Positions 38,288-49,229 are shown, numbered from the stretch's first letter. The stretch: DNA of 64,000 nt from Macrostomum hystrix (GCA_950097015.1 CATNEN010000025.1:6500001-6564000); one strand, 5' to 3'. Program-made: numbers and translations. Notes: a model not told the origin generated them from the letters alone.

Positions 38288-40191
38288 ATGCTCAACTTGG
38301 TAGATTTCTTCTGCCTAACTTTGATAGCCATTCTGCTTCCAGCTACAGATGCTACTGATCTAGGTAAGAAAGAGTTACTGGAATCTAGTCTAGATGGTCT
38401 AGACCCGAACTGCAGAAAACATCCGGAGATAAAGAATCGTCCCAAGATCCAAATCCAAAGAATCGTCCCAAGATCCAAATCCAAAGAATCGTCCCAAGAT
38501 CCTTAGCTAAAGAATCGTCCCAAGATCCGTAGCTATAGAATCGTCCCAAGATCCGTAGCTAAAGAATCGTCCCAAGATCAGTAGCTAAAGAATCGTCCCA
38601 AGATCCGTAGCTAAAGAATCGTCCTAAGATCCGTAGCTAAAGAATCGTCCCAAGATCCGTAGCTAAAGAATCGTCCCAAGATCTGTAGCTAAAGAATCGT
38701 CCCAAGATCCGTAGCTAAAGAATCGTCCAAAGATCCGTAGCTATAGAATCGTCCCAAGATCCGTAGCTATAGAATCGTCCTAAGATCCGTAGCTATAAAA
38801 TCGTCCCAAGATCCGTAGCTAAAGAATCGTCCCAAGATCCGTAGCTAAAGAATCGTCCCAAGATCCGTAGCTATAGAATCGTCCCAAGATCCGTAGCTAT
38901 AAAATCGTCCTAAGATCCGTAGCTAAAGAATCGTCCTAAGATCCGTAGCTATAGAATCGTCCCAAGATCCGTAGCAATAGAATCGTCCCAAGATCCGCTG
39001 CAACAGAATCGTCCCAAGATCCGCTGCAACAGAATCATCCCAAGATCCGCTGCAACAGAATCGTCCCAAGATCCGTAGCTATAGAATCGTCCCAAGATCC
39101 GCTGCAACAGAATCGTCCCAAGATCCGCTGCAACAGAATCGTCCCAAGATCCGCTGCAACAGAATCGTCCCAAGATCCGCTGCAACAGAATCGTCCCAAG
39201 ATCCGCTGCAACAGAATCGTCCCAAGATCCGCTGCAACAGAATCGTCCCACAAATAATCGAGTCACAGACTCATAGCCAGATTCCTCAACTATCCCGATC
39301 CGCAGTTCTGGATGGCCCGGTGTCCATCAGCAATTTGTCCTGCTTCGAGTGCTCCGAGACGTTCAACAAAGCAACTCCGTGGATGGCAAATACCACGTGC
39401 CAGTCGTTAATTGGTTTGAATGGCAGGCCTTGCATGGCGGCGCAAACGTTTTGCACTGTGAGTCCGCTTGAGAGAGGAGAGCAGAGCGAGGAGAGGGAAT
39501 GTGGGAGAGAGGATAGAGGAGAGGATAGAGGAGAGGATAGAGGAGAGGATAGAGGAGAGGATAGAGGAGAGGATAGAGGAGAGGATAGAGGAGAGGATTG
39601 AGGAGAGGATTGAGGAGAGGATAGTGGAGAGGATAGAGGAGAGGATAGAGGAGAGGATAGAGGAGAGGATAGAGGAGAGGATAGAGGAGAGGATAGAGGA
39701 GAGGATAGAGGAGAGGATAGAGGAGAGGATAGAGGAGAGGATAGAGGAGAGGATAGAGGAGAGGATAGTGGAGAGGATAGTGGAGAGGATAGAGGAGTGG
39801 ATTGAATAGAGGGGAGAGCAGAGCAGAGAGAGGAGAGAGGAGAGGAGAGAGGAGGTGGAAAGTGGAGAGAGGATAAAGAAGGTAACATGCATCTTAAATC
39901 CCTGTAGGGACACAGATCCCTACAAATTCTTCACGCCACGCCACGCCAACCCCTCAGGTGGCAATCTCTATTCAATACGATGTGCTGATCTCGATCAGTC
40001 GGGGCTGCACGGACACCTGCGTTGAGGGCTGCATCTACGATGGCTACCCGATGACGCAGATCAACTGCGTGAACTGCTGCACAACCAGCTTCTGCAACAC
40101 AATGAGCCACGGAAGCAGAATTAGCCTCAACTGGAGAGGCCTGGTACTGCTACCGTTCGCACTGGTGCTGCTGACCTCTTGGACTGGTTAA
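38288..40191 (+). CDS. Ly6/uPAR-type three-finger protein, probably GPI-anchored
   Basis: Three exons: 38288-38363, 39306-39457 and 39958-40191. Phases match and give 153 residues. Exon 1 encodes a signal peptide (MLNLVDFFCLTLIAILLPA). The mature part starts with 'LSCFEC', has internal cysteines in 'GCTDTCVEGC', and ends with 'NCVNCCTTSFCN', the terminal CCxxxxCN signature of the LU domain. A hydrophobic C-terminus ('GLVLLPFALVLLTSW') after a small-residue stretch fits a GPI-attachment signal. Family members are small extracellular or membrane-tethered proteins, several of which modulate receptors or channels; the ligand here cannot be told. The first exon is too short to be obvious from open frames alone. 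Confidence 0.82.
38430..39248 (+). repeat. 26-bp minisatellite in Ly6 intron 1
   Basis: About 31 copies of a unit with an invariant 17-base part, gaatcgtcccaagatcc, and a variable 9-base part. The variable part changes in blocks along the array: aaatccaaa at the left, then gtagctaaa or gtagctata, then gctgcaaca at the right. Confidence 0.95.
39505..39800 (+). repeat. 12-bp purine minisatellite in Ly6 intron 2
   Basis: About 25 copies of gagaggatagag with rare attg or agtg variants. It is nearly pure purine on the transcribed sense strand and lies about 50 bp after the exon 2 donor. Confidence 0.95.
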
Positions 40192-40561
40192 AATGGAAAC
40201 TGAAATATTCGAATGATAGTAAGCTACTCGGACTGTACATAATTAAGTATTGATTGTCTTTTTGACAGTTTTTTCTTGGAATTTTGTAGCGACGAGTGCT
40301 GCTTTTGTTGTCTTTTTTGCTTTTTAGCTTCGAAAAACATGGCAAACTATTTTCATTACTCGTAAAAGGCCCCACTATCCAGTATCGAATAGCTTTACAA
40401 ATAGCAAAAAAAATTAGTTTAAGCGAGTTTCAAATCTAATAGACGCATTCGTTTTATAAATTGTATCGCCATAATAAGTTTATTTTAGCCACCAGATCCA
40501 GATTTTTTCAGTTTTTTTATTTCTTGGGAAAGCCTAGTTAAACGGCGTGACCGAAAGAATA
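40192..40561. other. Ly6 3' flank
   Basis: AT-rich sequence after the stop codon, presumably 3' UTR and spacer. No further feature is supported. Confidence 0.5.
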
Positions 40562-40620
40562 TTTCAGGAGGGCTGCAGGCACATTCTGCCCATTCCGCTG
40601 ACTCCTGAGCACAAACGTAC
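40562..40620 (-). repeat. SINE family 1 fragment beside transposon 2
   Basis: Matches the tail-side part of the SINE ('caggagggctgc', then 'attctgcccattccgctgac' and 'tcctgagcacaaacg'). It stops 11 bp before the TA that flanks the Tc1-like element. Confidence 0.65.
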
Positions 40621-40631
40621 ATTTTCAATTA

Positions 40632-40779
40632 TAGCTTTTTGCGTTCAATTTTGGACAGCGGGCTTTCAATTTCGGCAAGGGTCTATGTGTCAGTCTCCCA
40701 TCCCCTCCCATTGGTGTCTATGGCCAGAAAATGCACAGGCGGGCTTTCAAATTCGACAGCGGGCAATCAATTTCGGCAT
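40632..40779 (+). repeat. Left terminal inverted repeat of element 2
   Basis: 148 bp. Contains 'gcgggctttcaatttcgg', 'gcgggctttcaaattcg' and 'gcgggcaatcaatttcgg' as internal direct repeats, candidate transposase-binding sites as in IR/DR-type Tc1 elements. Confidence 0.92.
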
Positions 40780-40939
40780 GCAAACGGATTGACTGGAACT
40801 TCTCTCTTACTGGCACTCCTCAGCTCGTGGCAGCTGTCTATGGTAGAAGCAGCTTGACTGCTCGTTAATATGACAGATATCACAGAGGGAGAGAGTTTAG
40901 CAACACTGAGTCTTCTCTGTTAAAATCTAACAGTTTAAC

Positions 40940-41979
40940 ATGGAGCATCGGCAGTATGCAACGATATCCAGAGACAAAAGAGATCTTGTCATCCAGGCTT
41001 GGCAGCGCGGAGAGCTCGGGACTGACATATCAAGGATGCTTGGGGTGAAGCGCTCAACCGTGTACAGCATCTGTCACGCTTTTGACACGGAGGGGAGAAG
41101 GTATTCATTGCCTAAGGGTGGTAACAGGCGCCAAAAGCTCACCAACCCCATGAAGAATTTCCTGATGCTACACTGCAGCAGTTGCGTACTCGCTTGCTGG
41201 CCGAGTTTCAGGGTACGCTCGATAGTGTTGAAATCTCGACCATTTCGAGGGCACTGGACGCTCACCTTTACACAATGAAGTACCCCTCGAGGGAAGGTGA
41301 CGTGCTGGCTGCGAGGAACTCCGAGGAAAACAAAGCCAGGAGACATGATTTCGCCAACTGCCGCCTTTTGTTGAGCTGGTGCATCTTGATGAGTCCTGGC
41401 TACGGAGTCTGGACTCGGCGCAGCTTCGGTCGAAGTGTGCGAGGAAAGCCAGTTCTCAGATTTGTGCACACTCAGAAGAGCCCTGGACTCAACCTCATTC
41501 TGGCAACTTCTCCTACTATCGGCTTGGTGGAGTTCAGCCTTGAGATCGGTTCTGTGAACCGTGAGTGCGTGCAGATTTTGGTCCCTCGAATCTGCCAGAG
41601 CGTTGCCGCTCATCTGCCAGAAGGCCATCAGTGTGTGATTCTGCTGGATGGGGCTCGGTTTCACCAGGGGCTTCAAATTCCACTGGAATTTGAAGGTCGC
41701 ATCAGCTTCCGCACCTTGCCGCCATACTCACCATTCCTGAACCCAGTGGAGCTGGCACACAGTGCGTTCAATGCTGCAGTGAAGCGCCAACTGAGTCAGC
41801 CAGCTGTTCAGCAGGAATTTGCCCTTATTCCGGAGGACATGAGCGCTAGGGACTGGAGGATAATGGTGTTGAGGCAATGGATGCCATCACCCAGCAGAAG
41901 TGCAGTGCTTGGTTTCAGCACACACTGCGATTCATCCCTCCGTGCTTGGCTAGAGAAAACATTTTGGTATAAATGTTGA
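40940..41979 (+). pseudogene. Tc1/IS630-type transposase, frameshifted
   Basis: The ATG at 40940 starts an N-terminal DNA-binding part ('RDLVIQAWQRGELGTDIS', 'GVKRSTVYSICHAF'). The family-like reading shifts by one base near 41155-41165. It then continues as 'LRTRLLAEFQGTLDSVEIST' and 'YGVWTRRSFGRSVRGKP' to the DDE region: 'CVILLDGARFHQ' (second Asp) and 'LPPYSPFLNPVELAH' (Glu). The first catalytic Asp-Glu pair ('VHLDES', about 41380-41395) is visible only in another frame, between two compensating indels. The gene is disrupted, although the element's ends are almost perfect. Confidence 0.85.
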
Positions 41980-42126
41980 CTATCTTTGTCTTTGTGGTCC
42001 GACTTGTTTCACACGTTCGCGACTCTATCGTAGTGTCCCAGTTTGCATTGAATTCATTCAACAAAATTTTCGCGTTTTTCAACTCCGAAATATATATACA
42101 GTTTAAATGTTTGCTTAAGTGGATTA

Positions 42127-42274
42127 ATGCCGAAATTGATTGCCCGCTGTCGAATTTGAAAGCCCGCCTGTGCATTTTCTGGCCATAGACACCAATGGGA
42201 GGGGATGGGAGACTGACACACAGACCCTTGCCGAAATTGAAAGCCCGCTGTCCAAAATTGAACGCAAAAAGCTA
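42127..42274 (-). repeat. Right terminal inverted repeat of element 2
   Basis: Inverse partner of the left repeat. The single difference seen is g for a in the 'ggtctgtgtgtcagt' stretch, as read on the minus strand. Confidence 0.92.
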
Positions 42275-42276
42275 TA

Positions 42277-42590
42277 ATATGAATTCGCAATACATGCACA
42301 CCAATGTTAGTTGTCGTCAGGGTCTCCGACAAGAATCGTTAGTTTATCGCTAAGGGCGCAAAATTTAAATTCACGCGGGTGGACTTTCACGAAAATCCGT
42401 CATTCGGTTCGGGAGCTATCGTGACGTAGGCAGTGTGGGTATTTAAAATACACAAATTTTTCATTTGCCAAGCGATTTGCCACTGTTGTCTATGGTAAAT
42501 ACTGACAAGTTAGCTAGTTAGCTAGTTGAAAGGAATAATCAGCGCAGCGCGTCAATCTGCTGCTTAGCTACAACAGCGACTGGGATTAGA
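42277..42590 (+). promoter_or_regulatory. 5' flank of the polyQ/E gene
   Basis: Unique sequence between transposon 2 and the next start codon. No core promoter element is clear. Confidence 0.35.
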
Positions 42591-44959
42591 ATGGCATCCG
42601 ACTCATCCGCAACACCACAGCTTATCTTCGGCCAGCCGATCTACGCCACCGTCGAGGAGCGCTATGACAATGAAGGAAGCTCTGGCAGTGGAAATGAAGA
42701 CGAGGAATCAGATATGAAAGAGAGCGACAGTGAAATCTACAGCAACAGCAATTCTTCAGACGGCAGCTCCGATGGCTACGACAGTGTTTGCGACGGTGAC
42801 GGAGACTACAGCCTCCAGTCTTCCAGCCTCACAAACAGATCAGCAGCTGAAGACTTGAGCAGCGAAAGTAGCGAAGATGAAGACCCGACAATCCTGAGTG
42901 CGGACCAAACCGTCGTCGAAGCCGAGAAGAACTCGTCCATGTTCTTGTGGGCTGAGCAGCTCACTAGACTCCTCAATGTTGCGGAATATCAAGCTGAAGT
43001 AAGCACGCAGAAATATGAAGACTGGACCGCTGCCGGCTCTCATAATAAGAACAGTTCTGTTAGGCAACTGAAGCTGCAGAATAATCAAAATCAGGAGCCT
43101 CAAAACATGCATAAGAGCCAAAAGCAGCAGAATGAGGAGGAGGAGCAGCAGGAGCAGCAGGAGCAGCAGCACCAGCAGCAGCAGCATAAGCAGCAGGAGC
43201 AACTGGAGCAGCAAGAGCAGCAGACGCAGCAGGAGCAACTGGAGAAGCATAAGCAGCAGCAGCAGCAGGAGCAGCAGGAGCAGCAGGAGCAGCAGGAGCA
43301 GAAGGAGCAGCATAAGCAGCAAGAGCAGCAGGAGCAGCAGGAGCAACTGGAGCAGCAAGAGCAGCAGACGCAGCAGGAGCAACTGGAGCAGCATAAGCAG
43401 CAGGAGCAGCAGGAGCAGCAGGAGCAGCATAAGCAGGAGCAGCAGGAGCAGCAGGAGCAGCAGGAGCAGCAGGAGCCAAGGCACACGGTAATCGATCCAG
43501 AATATGTGATTTGTCGCACAATAAACGCCTGCTTAAGCCTGCTGCAGGAAGGGTCATACCAGGATTGCGAAGAATGTGTCAAGACACTCTCTGTGAGTCA
43601 AGAAAGCTTTTTTTATTGCATTCCGTTAGTAGACTAAGCATGAAGAATCATGATTGAAGCACTGGGAAACCCAGAAGAATGCAGATAAATAAATAAATAA
43701 TTCTTGAGTAATCTAGGAAAATCATAGAAAAATCGCGGAAAAATCCTATAATAATCCCAGATAGGTCACGTAAAATCCCAAGGCAAAATTTTAGAAAATT
43801 TCATGATAAATCTCAGAAAAATCACTTAAGAATCCAGGAAGTACAATAAAACTATGTAATAACCTCGGATGCATAACCAGGTAAATCTCGGGATGAACCC
43901 CGGAAGAATCCTAGATAAATCCCTGAAGAATCCTGAATGAATCTCTGATAAAATCCCTGAAGAATCCTGAATGAATCTCTGATAAAATCCCTGAAGAATC
44001 CTGAATGAATCACTGATAAAATTCCTGAAGAATCCTGAATGAATCACTGATAAAATCCCTGAAGAATCCTGAATGAATCTCTGATAAAATTCCTGAAGAA
44101 TCCTGAATGAATCTCTGATGAAATTCCTGAAGAATCCTGAATGAATCACTGATAAAATCCCTGAAGAATCCTGAATGAATCTCTGATAAAATCCCTGAAG
44201 AATCCTGAATGAATCACTGATAAAATCCCTGAAGAATCCTGAATGAATCTCTGATAAAATCCCTGAAGAATCCTGAATGAATCACTGATAAAATCCCTGA
44301 AGAATCCTGAATGAATCTCTGATAAAATCCCTGAAGAATCCTGAATGAATCACTGATAAAATCCCTGAAGAATCCTGAATGAATCTCTGCATCCCCAACA
44401 GACAGGCGATAATTCTCCTTTGGGCTGCCGGAATCTTCTTGACCGACTGTGCAACCTGGAGACTCTGCTGCTCTACCTGCAGCTCACTTACCGATCGAAG
44501 CTGTCAGACGCCAGGCTGAAGGAGCTCTGCCTGCTGAAGCGAAGCATAAGCGCCCTTGAAAGCTGCCTCCTACGCCAGGAGGCTGACAATGCTCTGGCCT
44601 CGGCTACTTTATCGCACCAACGGCTGGAGCGCCACGGTTGGGCCAACTTGCGCCGCGGCTGGAGCAAGTTGCCTCTGCAGGACTTCAAGCGTTTTAACCC
44701 GCAAGTGGCTGATGCGAATCTACGCCCGGTCAGCGTCAAACCCGAGGACAAGTGGCTCCGGGCGTACATGCCGGCATCGGATCAGGCGAACCTGGCCGTC
44801 ATCCTAGCCGAACCCGAGTCTCTGGGTAGTCAGCGACTCGGCCGCATGTTGGCCATGCCTAAACGACGCGGCCGGTTCACCCGACTAAAAAGCAGATTCC
44901 AACGAGACGTCTACGAAGACATGATTAGCAGGTTCCGCTTTGCTGGCTTGGACCGTTGA
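42591..44959 (+). CDS. Uncharacterised acidic, polyQ/E-rich protein
   Basis: Two exons, 42591-43592 and 44402-44959, joined in phase 0 across a GT-AG intron (519 residues). I do not recognise a family. Residues 1-115 are acidic and Ser-rich. Residues about 116-145 form a hydrophobic patch ('SSMFLWAEQLTRLLNVAEYQ'). Residues about 180-297 are a Gln/Glu coiled-coil-like tract from CAG/GAG repeats. A non-repetitive segment spans the splice ('CRTINACLSLLQEGSYQDCE', then 'CRNLLDRLCNLETLLLYLQL'), and a basic C-terminus ends 'RFRFAGLDR'. The second exon has balanced composition and leucine-rich helices, which supports real coding. It is probably intracellular, with no signal peptide. The function is unknown. 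Confidence 0.7.
43130..43480 (+). repeat. Coding CAG/GAG trinucleotide tract
   Basis: About 115 codons, mostly CAG and GAG with interspersed AAG, CAT, CTG and ACG. They encode Q/E-rich sequence with a duplicated 'EQLEQQEQQTQQEQLE' block (about 43198-43240 and 43345-43390). Confidence 0.9.
43900..44390 (+). repeat. 30/60-bp minisatellite in the polyQ/E gene intron
   Basis: About 16 copies of a 30-bp unit containing 'ataaaatccctgaagaatcc', alternating atctctg and atcactg versions so that a 60-bp dimer repeats. It ends about 12 bp before the acceptor. Confidence 0.93.
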
Positions 44960-45575
44960 TTAGCTTCGGAACGCTCATAAAATGGTCGCTCATGGTTCAT
45001 GACGCTCATAAAATGGTCGCTCATAGTTCGTGACACGCATAATATAGCCGCTTAAATTATATGAAGCTCATAATATGCTCGCTTATAGTTCCTGACGCCA
45101 ATCATAATATGACCGCTCATGGTTTGTGACGCCACTCATAATGCGACGCTCATAATTCTTGACTCTCAAAAAATCGTCGCTCATAGTTCATGACACTTAT
45201 AAATGGTGTCATGAACTATGAAGCTCATAATATGCTCCCTCACGCTTCATGACGCCACTCATAATATGACCACTCATGGTTTATGACGTTCATAATATGA
45301 CTGCTCATAAAATTTTTGCTCGTAGTTCATGAGGCTCATAAAATAGTCGCTCATGGTTCATGACGCTCATAATATGACCTCTCATGGTTCGTGACGCTCA
45401 CAAAATGGTCGCTCATGGTTTATGACGTTAATAATATGACCGCTCATAAAATTTTCGCTCGTAGTTCATGACGCTCATAAAATTGTCGCTCATGGTTCAT
45501 GACGCTCATAAAATAGTCGCTCATAGTTTATGACGCTCATAATATGGCCGCTCTTTGTTCGTTACGATCATAAAG
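44960..45575 (+). repeat. Degenerate about 30-bp array behind the polyQ/E gene
   Basis: Loosely repeated 'gctcataatatgaccgctca' and 'tggttcatgac' words, about 20 diverged copies. It is the most decayed array in the window and starts at the stop codon. Confidence 0.75.
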
Positions 45576-46205
45576 AAATAAGGGTCGCTAAAACAGATAA
45601 TGCTAACAAGGTGGAAAGCATAGATATGAAGTTCATTTTGTGAGTTTATTTTTGCATGAAACTTTTACTGACTAAAATAAAAAGAAACAACAAAACAGCT
45701 GACGGGTTCTACTGTAAAATTACTGTAATATTTCTCTTTGGTAATGGCTGTATTTAAACTTTAATCGCGTTGCATACGGTTCGATTGAGTTTAGCAAATA
45801 TTGGATTTGAATTTAGCTTAGCAAATCAGGTTACTATAAACAGAACTATAATTTTGAGGAAGTTAATTAGTGATTGATGAAGCAATTTTATGCACTGCTA
45901 AGTTTTCCATTGCTATTCCATTGCGTGAAGCTGTGAACACTTTCTCTGCTCAATCAATTAAGCAGGCCGGTGATTTTTTGTGATTAATTTTAGAGCACAC
46001 AATTCTTTTTTGGGGAGATATTTAAGTGCTTTTTTCTTCTTTGAGAGAGAGGAGGGATAAGACCAGCCAAAATTTCATTGGCTAAGCACAAGATTGCGCC
46101 CATTGGTTCACAGATAAGCTAATAAAAACCATCAGAAATCATCTTGCCTGACAGCTTGTTCTAGAAGTTGATCTTGTTTTATATTGCGACAATTTCATTT
46201 GCACG
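45576..46205 (+). promoter_or_regulatory. 5' flank of the candidate neuropeptide gene
   Basis: AT-rich unique sequence with no other gene seen. Confidence 0.35.
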
Positions 46206-49044
46206 ATGAGAATTTCCAGCAACTTTTCTGTAACTTTTCTGCTGACTCTGTGTGCCATTGCGCACGACATTATGATAACTGATGCAACCGCAGAACTGCT
46301 GGCTGCTGACAAAGGTGAGGCAACTGCTGTGGGTGGCTTGTGCAATTTACACCCATGAGAGTGTTAGTGTACACTGACTGACGATGACAATTTTCACACA
46401 AGCTTATTGTTATTTTTAGGCATTTTTGGCAATGAAATCTCCATTGTGATTAAGTTTGAGTTTGACTCGACATTCAGCGCACCGAGGCTACTGAAGTCAA
46501 TTGAAGTTAGAATTTAATTAAGACGTCTCAGGTTGTGATCAGGAACATCGACTATTGATAGTTTTTTATCTAATAAAATTGCTTTCTGAAACTCAACCTA
46601 ATTCTGTCAACCGGGAAGACGAAAATATATCAGGAGAGGGTAGAAAAACATGACACTCCTTGCCTTGACCAATCAGATCATCATATCGGAGGGGGGGTAG
46701 AAAAATTAGATGCTCGTTGGCTTGACCAATCAGACCGAAAGGATAGAAAAACGTGACCTTCGTTGCCTTGACCAATCCGATCGGAGGGGTAGAAAAAAGC
46801 GATTTCAGGGCATAAATTTCTCAATTGCACAAATTTCAAATTAATCAGGGATCTTGCGTTGGACGCACTTTTATGTGGAAACAGGAAACAGTCTAATCCA
46901 ACATGAAGACTCTGAACTTACACGCAGCTTATTCAAGTACAAAATAAAATTGCTATGCCGGGAATCCGGAATCTCATATTATTTTTTTACAGAAAGTCAG
47001 CCTCTAAAGCTGCCTTGCACATCCTCTCCTTCGGGTGGTAAAAAATTGAGTCTTGTATCTAGACATCCTGTCAGTTCATTTTCTTCTTACTCTCATTTCT
47101 GAAGCAAAATTTTGCTACTTCGTTTGGTTTCTGCTGATAAAGAATAATTTTAGAATCGATAAAAGGGCCAAAGTTCTTGCTTGTTCAATTTCAATAAAAG
47201 CCCTCGTGGTCGCAAGAACTTTTAGGAATTACACAGGAAATTCTCTGAATAAAAAAATGCTGCAATTATTTCTATCCATCGATCTTTATTTGGTTTTAGA
47301 TTTTCTCTCAAATCAAAGCGGCTACAAGACAGGCAAACCAGCAGCATTTTTAAAGTAATAAAGGAAATTAAACATTTTTCTATTCAATACAACAATTTTG
47401 TTTGATAACAACGGTAAGATGATCAGTGATGCTTTGAAAAAAACATTACGAGCCTAAAAATGGAACTAAAACATGGGTTTAAATGTATAGGGTATTAAGG
47501 TATCGAATTAATCAGAAATACCACTGATTGGGAATCCTACTGATTGGGAATCCCACTGATTAGGAATCCCACTGATTGGGAATCCCCCTGATTGGGAATC
47601 CTACTGATTGGGAATCCTACTGATTGGGAATCCTACTGATTGGGAATCCTACTGATTGGGAATCCTACTGATTGGAAATCCCACTGATTAGGAATCCCAC
47701 TGATTGGGAATCCCTCTGATTGGGAATCCTACTGATTAGGAATTCCACTGATTGGGAATCCTACTGATTGGGAATCCTACTGATTGGGAATCCTACTGAT
47801 TGGGAATCCTACTGATTGGGAATCCTACTGATTGGGAATCCTACTGATTGGGAATCCTACTGATTGGGAATCCTACTGATTGGGAATCCTACTGATTGGA
47901 AATCCCACTGATTAGGAATCCCACTGATTGGGAATCCCTCTGATTGGGAATCCTACTGATTAGGAATTCCACTGATTGGGAATCCTACTGATTGGGAATC
48001 CTACTGATTGGGAATCCTACTGATTGGGAATCCTACTGATTGGGAATCCTACTGATTGGGAATCCTACTGATTGGGAATCCTACTGATTGGGAATCCTAC
48101 TGATTGGGAATCCTACTGATTGGGAATCCTACTGATTGGGAATCCTACTGATTGGGAATTCCACTGATTGGGAATCCCACTGATTCGGAATCCTACTGAT
48201 TGAGAATCCTGCTTATTGGGAATCCTACTGGTTGGGAATCCTACTGAATGGAAATCCTTCTGATTGGGAACCCTGTTGATTGGGAATCCTACTGATTGGG
48301 AATCCTACTGATTTTTATTCCTACAAATACAAAAGTTTCTACAGTACAGAACAATATCGCTAGTCAAACCTGAATTATATTTGGAATTGCGAAATATATT
48401 CTCTCGTCTAGAAAAGTTCTTTCCTTCGATCAAAAAATGTACCACTGTTTGATTTCAGATCATCAAGATTTCCCTCGCGACGGCAAAGTATTATCTTACA
48501 AACGCTACAATGCGATGAGTAAGCTATGAGTAACCTATTGTATCAAATGTTTGGTCAAGTTGCAAGCAAGATTAAGGAATAATTGATTCATTCGCTGTTC
48601 TAATGCTTTTACCCAACTAAGATTCTTGGTCAATGCTAATTAGATTAGTTGTCACGACCAAATCTATGGGTCAATTTGTTTTTCGCATTTCTTGCAAAAA
48701 TGTATTACAACTGCAATAAGTACACACTAGTTTATAGCGTCATCTCTAGTAGATACAATTATGCTTACTGAATACTAATAAATCACCCCAATAAAGGTCG
48801 GGGGTTCGATTCCCGACTACACTGAAAAAATTTGTGTCCTTTAGCATGACACTTCAAATAAGCAACCACAATAGTACTACTCAATACCACTTCAGACATT
48901 CAGTTCGGCAGTCAGATCCCATGGGAGAGCGACGACATCGTCTACGCCAACGGCTTCAAGCCGCTCCGCGGCAAGCGAGCAGAGCAGGCGGACGAGTCCA
49001 AGAGCAGGCCGCAGCGGCCCCGTCACCACCTGAACGGAGTCTAA
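46206..49044 (+). CDS. Small secreted precursor, candidate neuropeptide prohormone
   Basis: Three short exons, 46206-46314, 48459-48518 and 48896-49044, with GT-AG borders and matching phases (1, then 1). They give 105 residues. Exon 1 encodes a signal peptide (MRISSNFSVTFLLTLCAIA, then HDIMITDATA). Exon 2 ends the propeptide with the dibasic site 'LSYKR'. After it comes a 29-residue cysteine-free segment starting YNAMNIQFGSQ and ending NGFKPLR, followed by G-K-R, the standard amidation-plus-cleavage signal. A basic and acidic tail (AEQADESKS...) ends at TAA 49042-49044. I infer a C-terminally amidated peptide ending FKPLR-amide. No known peptide family is recognised. The alternative is a non-coding or otherwise secreted small protein, but the signal peptide, dibasic sites and phase agreement argue for a prohormone. 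Confidence 0.6.
46605..46800 (+). repeat. Three-copy about 60-bp repeat in the precursor gene intron 1
   Basis: Three diverged copies containing 'ttgccttgaccaatcagatc' and 'ggaggggtagaaaaa', with slightly different spacing. Confidence 0.75.
47515..48310 (+). repeat. 16-bp minisatellite in the precursor gene intron 1
   Basis: About 50 copies of actgattgggaatcct. A block of about 13 units with marker variants (gaaatccc, taggaatccc, gggaatccctctg, taggaattcc) recurs at 47672-47760 and 47893-47980, showing duplication of about 220 bp. Confidence 0.95.
48795..48826 (+). repeat. tRNA B-box-like relic in precursor gene intron 2
   Basis: 'ggtcgggggttcgattcccg' matches the T-arm and B box of the family 2 SINE head at 34080-34120. 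Only this piece remains. Confidence 0.5.
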
Positions 49045-49229
49045 AAAAATGGTTTTGCACATCAAATTTGGCAATGCCGCCGACAGACTAATAATAAGAG
49101 CTAGGCTCTATGCGCAAGTGCAATCACTGTTTCTATGGGCATATATTTACAATATCTTCAAATACTCAGCATCATGTAAAAAAAATGTTTGTATTTGAAA
49201 TTCGCCCCGTGTTCCTTCTACTGTTAAAA

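Larger units (their letters stand above)
40632..42274 (+). mobile_element. Tc1/IS630-type element 2 (1,643 bp) with 148-bp inverted repeats
   Basis: TA dinucleotides flank both ends (40630-40631 and 42275-42276). The ends are TAGCTTTTTGCG and CGCAAAAAGCTA. The inverted repeats, 40632-40779 and 42127-42274, are 148 bp each and by eye differ at one position. Each holds repeated 'gcgggctttcaa'-type words. Between them lies a plus-strand transposase broken by frameshifts. It is unrelated in end sequence to element 1. Confidence 0.93.

Noticed and set aside
38430..39248. CRISPR-like array (constant repeats with variable spacers)
   Set aside because: The variable part is only 9 bp and falls into three classes rather than unique spacers. 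It lies in a spliced animal intron with no cas genes nearby. It is an ordinary minisatellite.
42840..43582. Minus-strand Leu-, Ala- or Cys-rich frames opposite the polyQ/E tract
   Set aside because: These are shadows of CAG/GAG codons in the plus-strand gene, whose exon joins in phase to a non-repetitive second exon.
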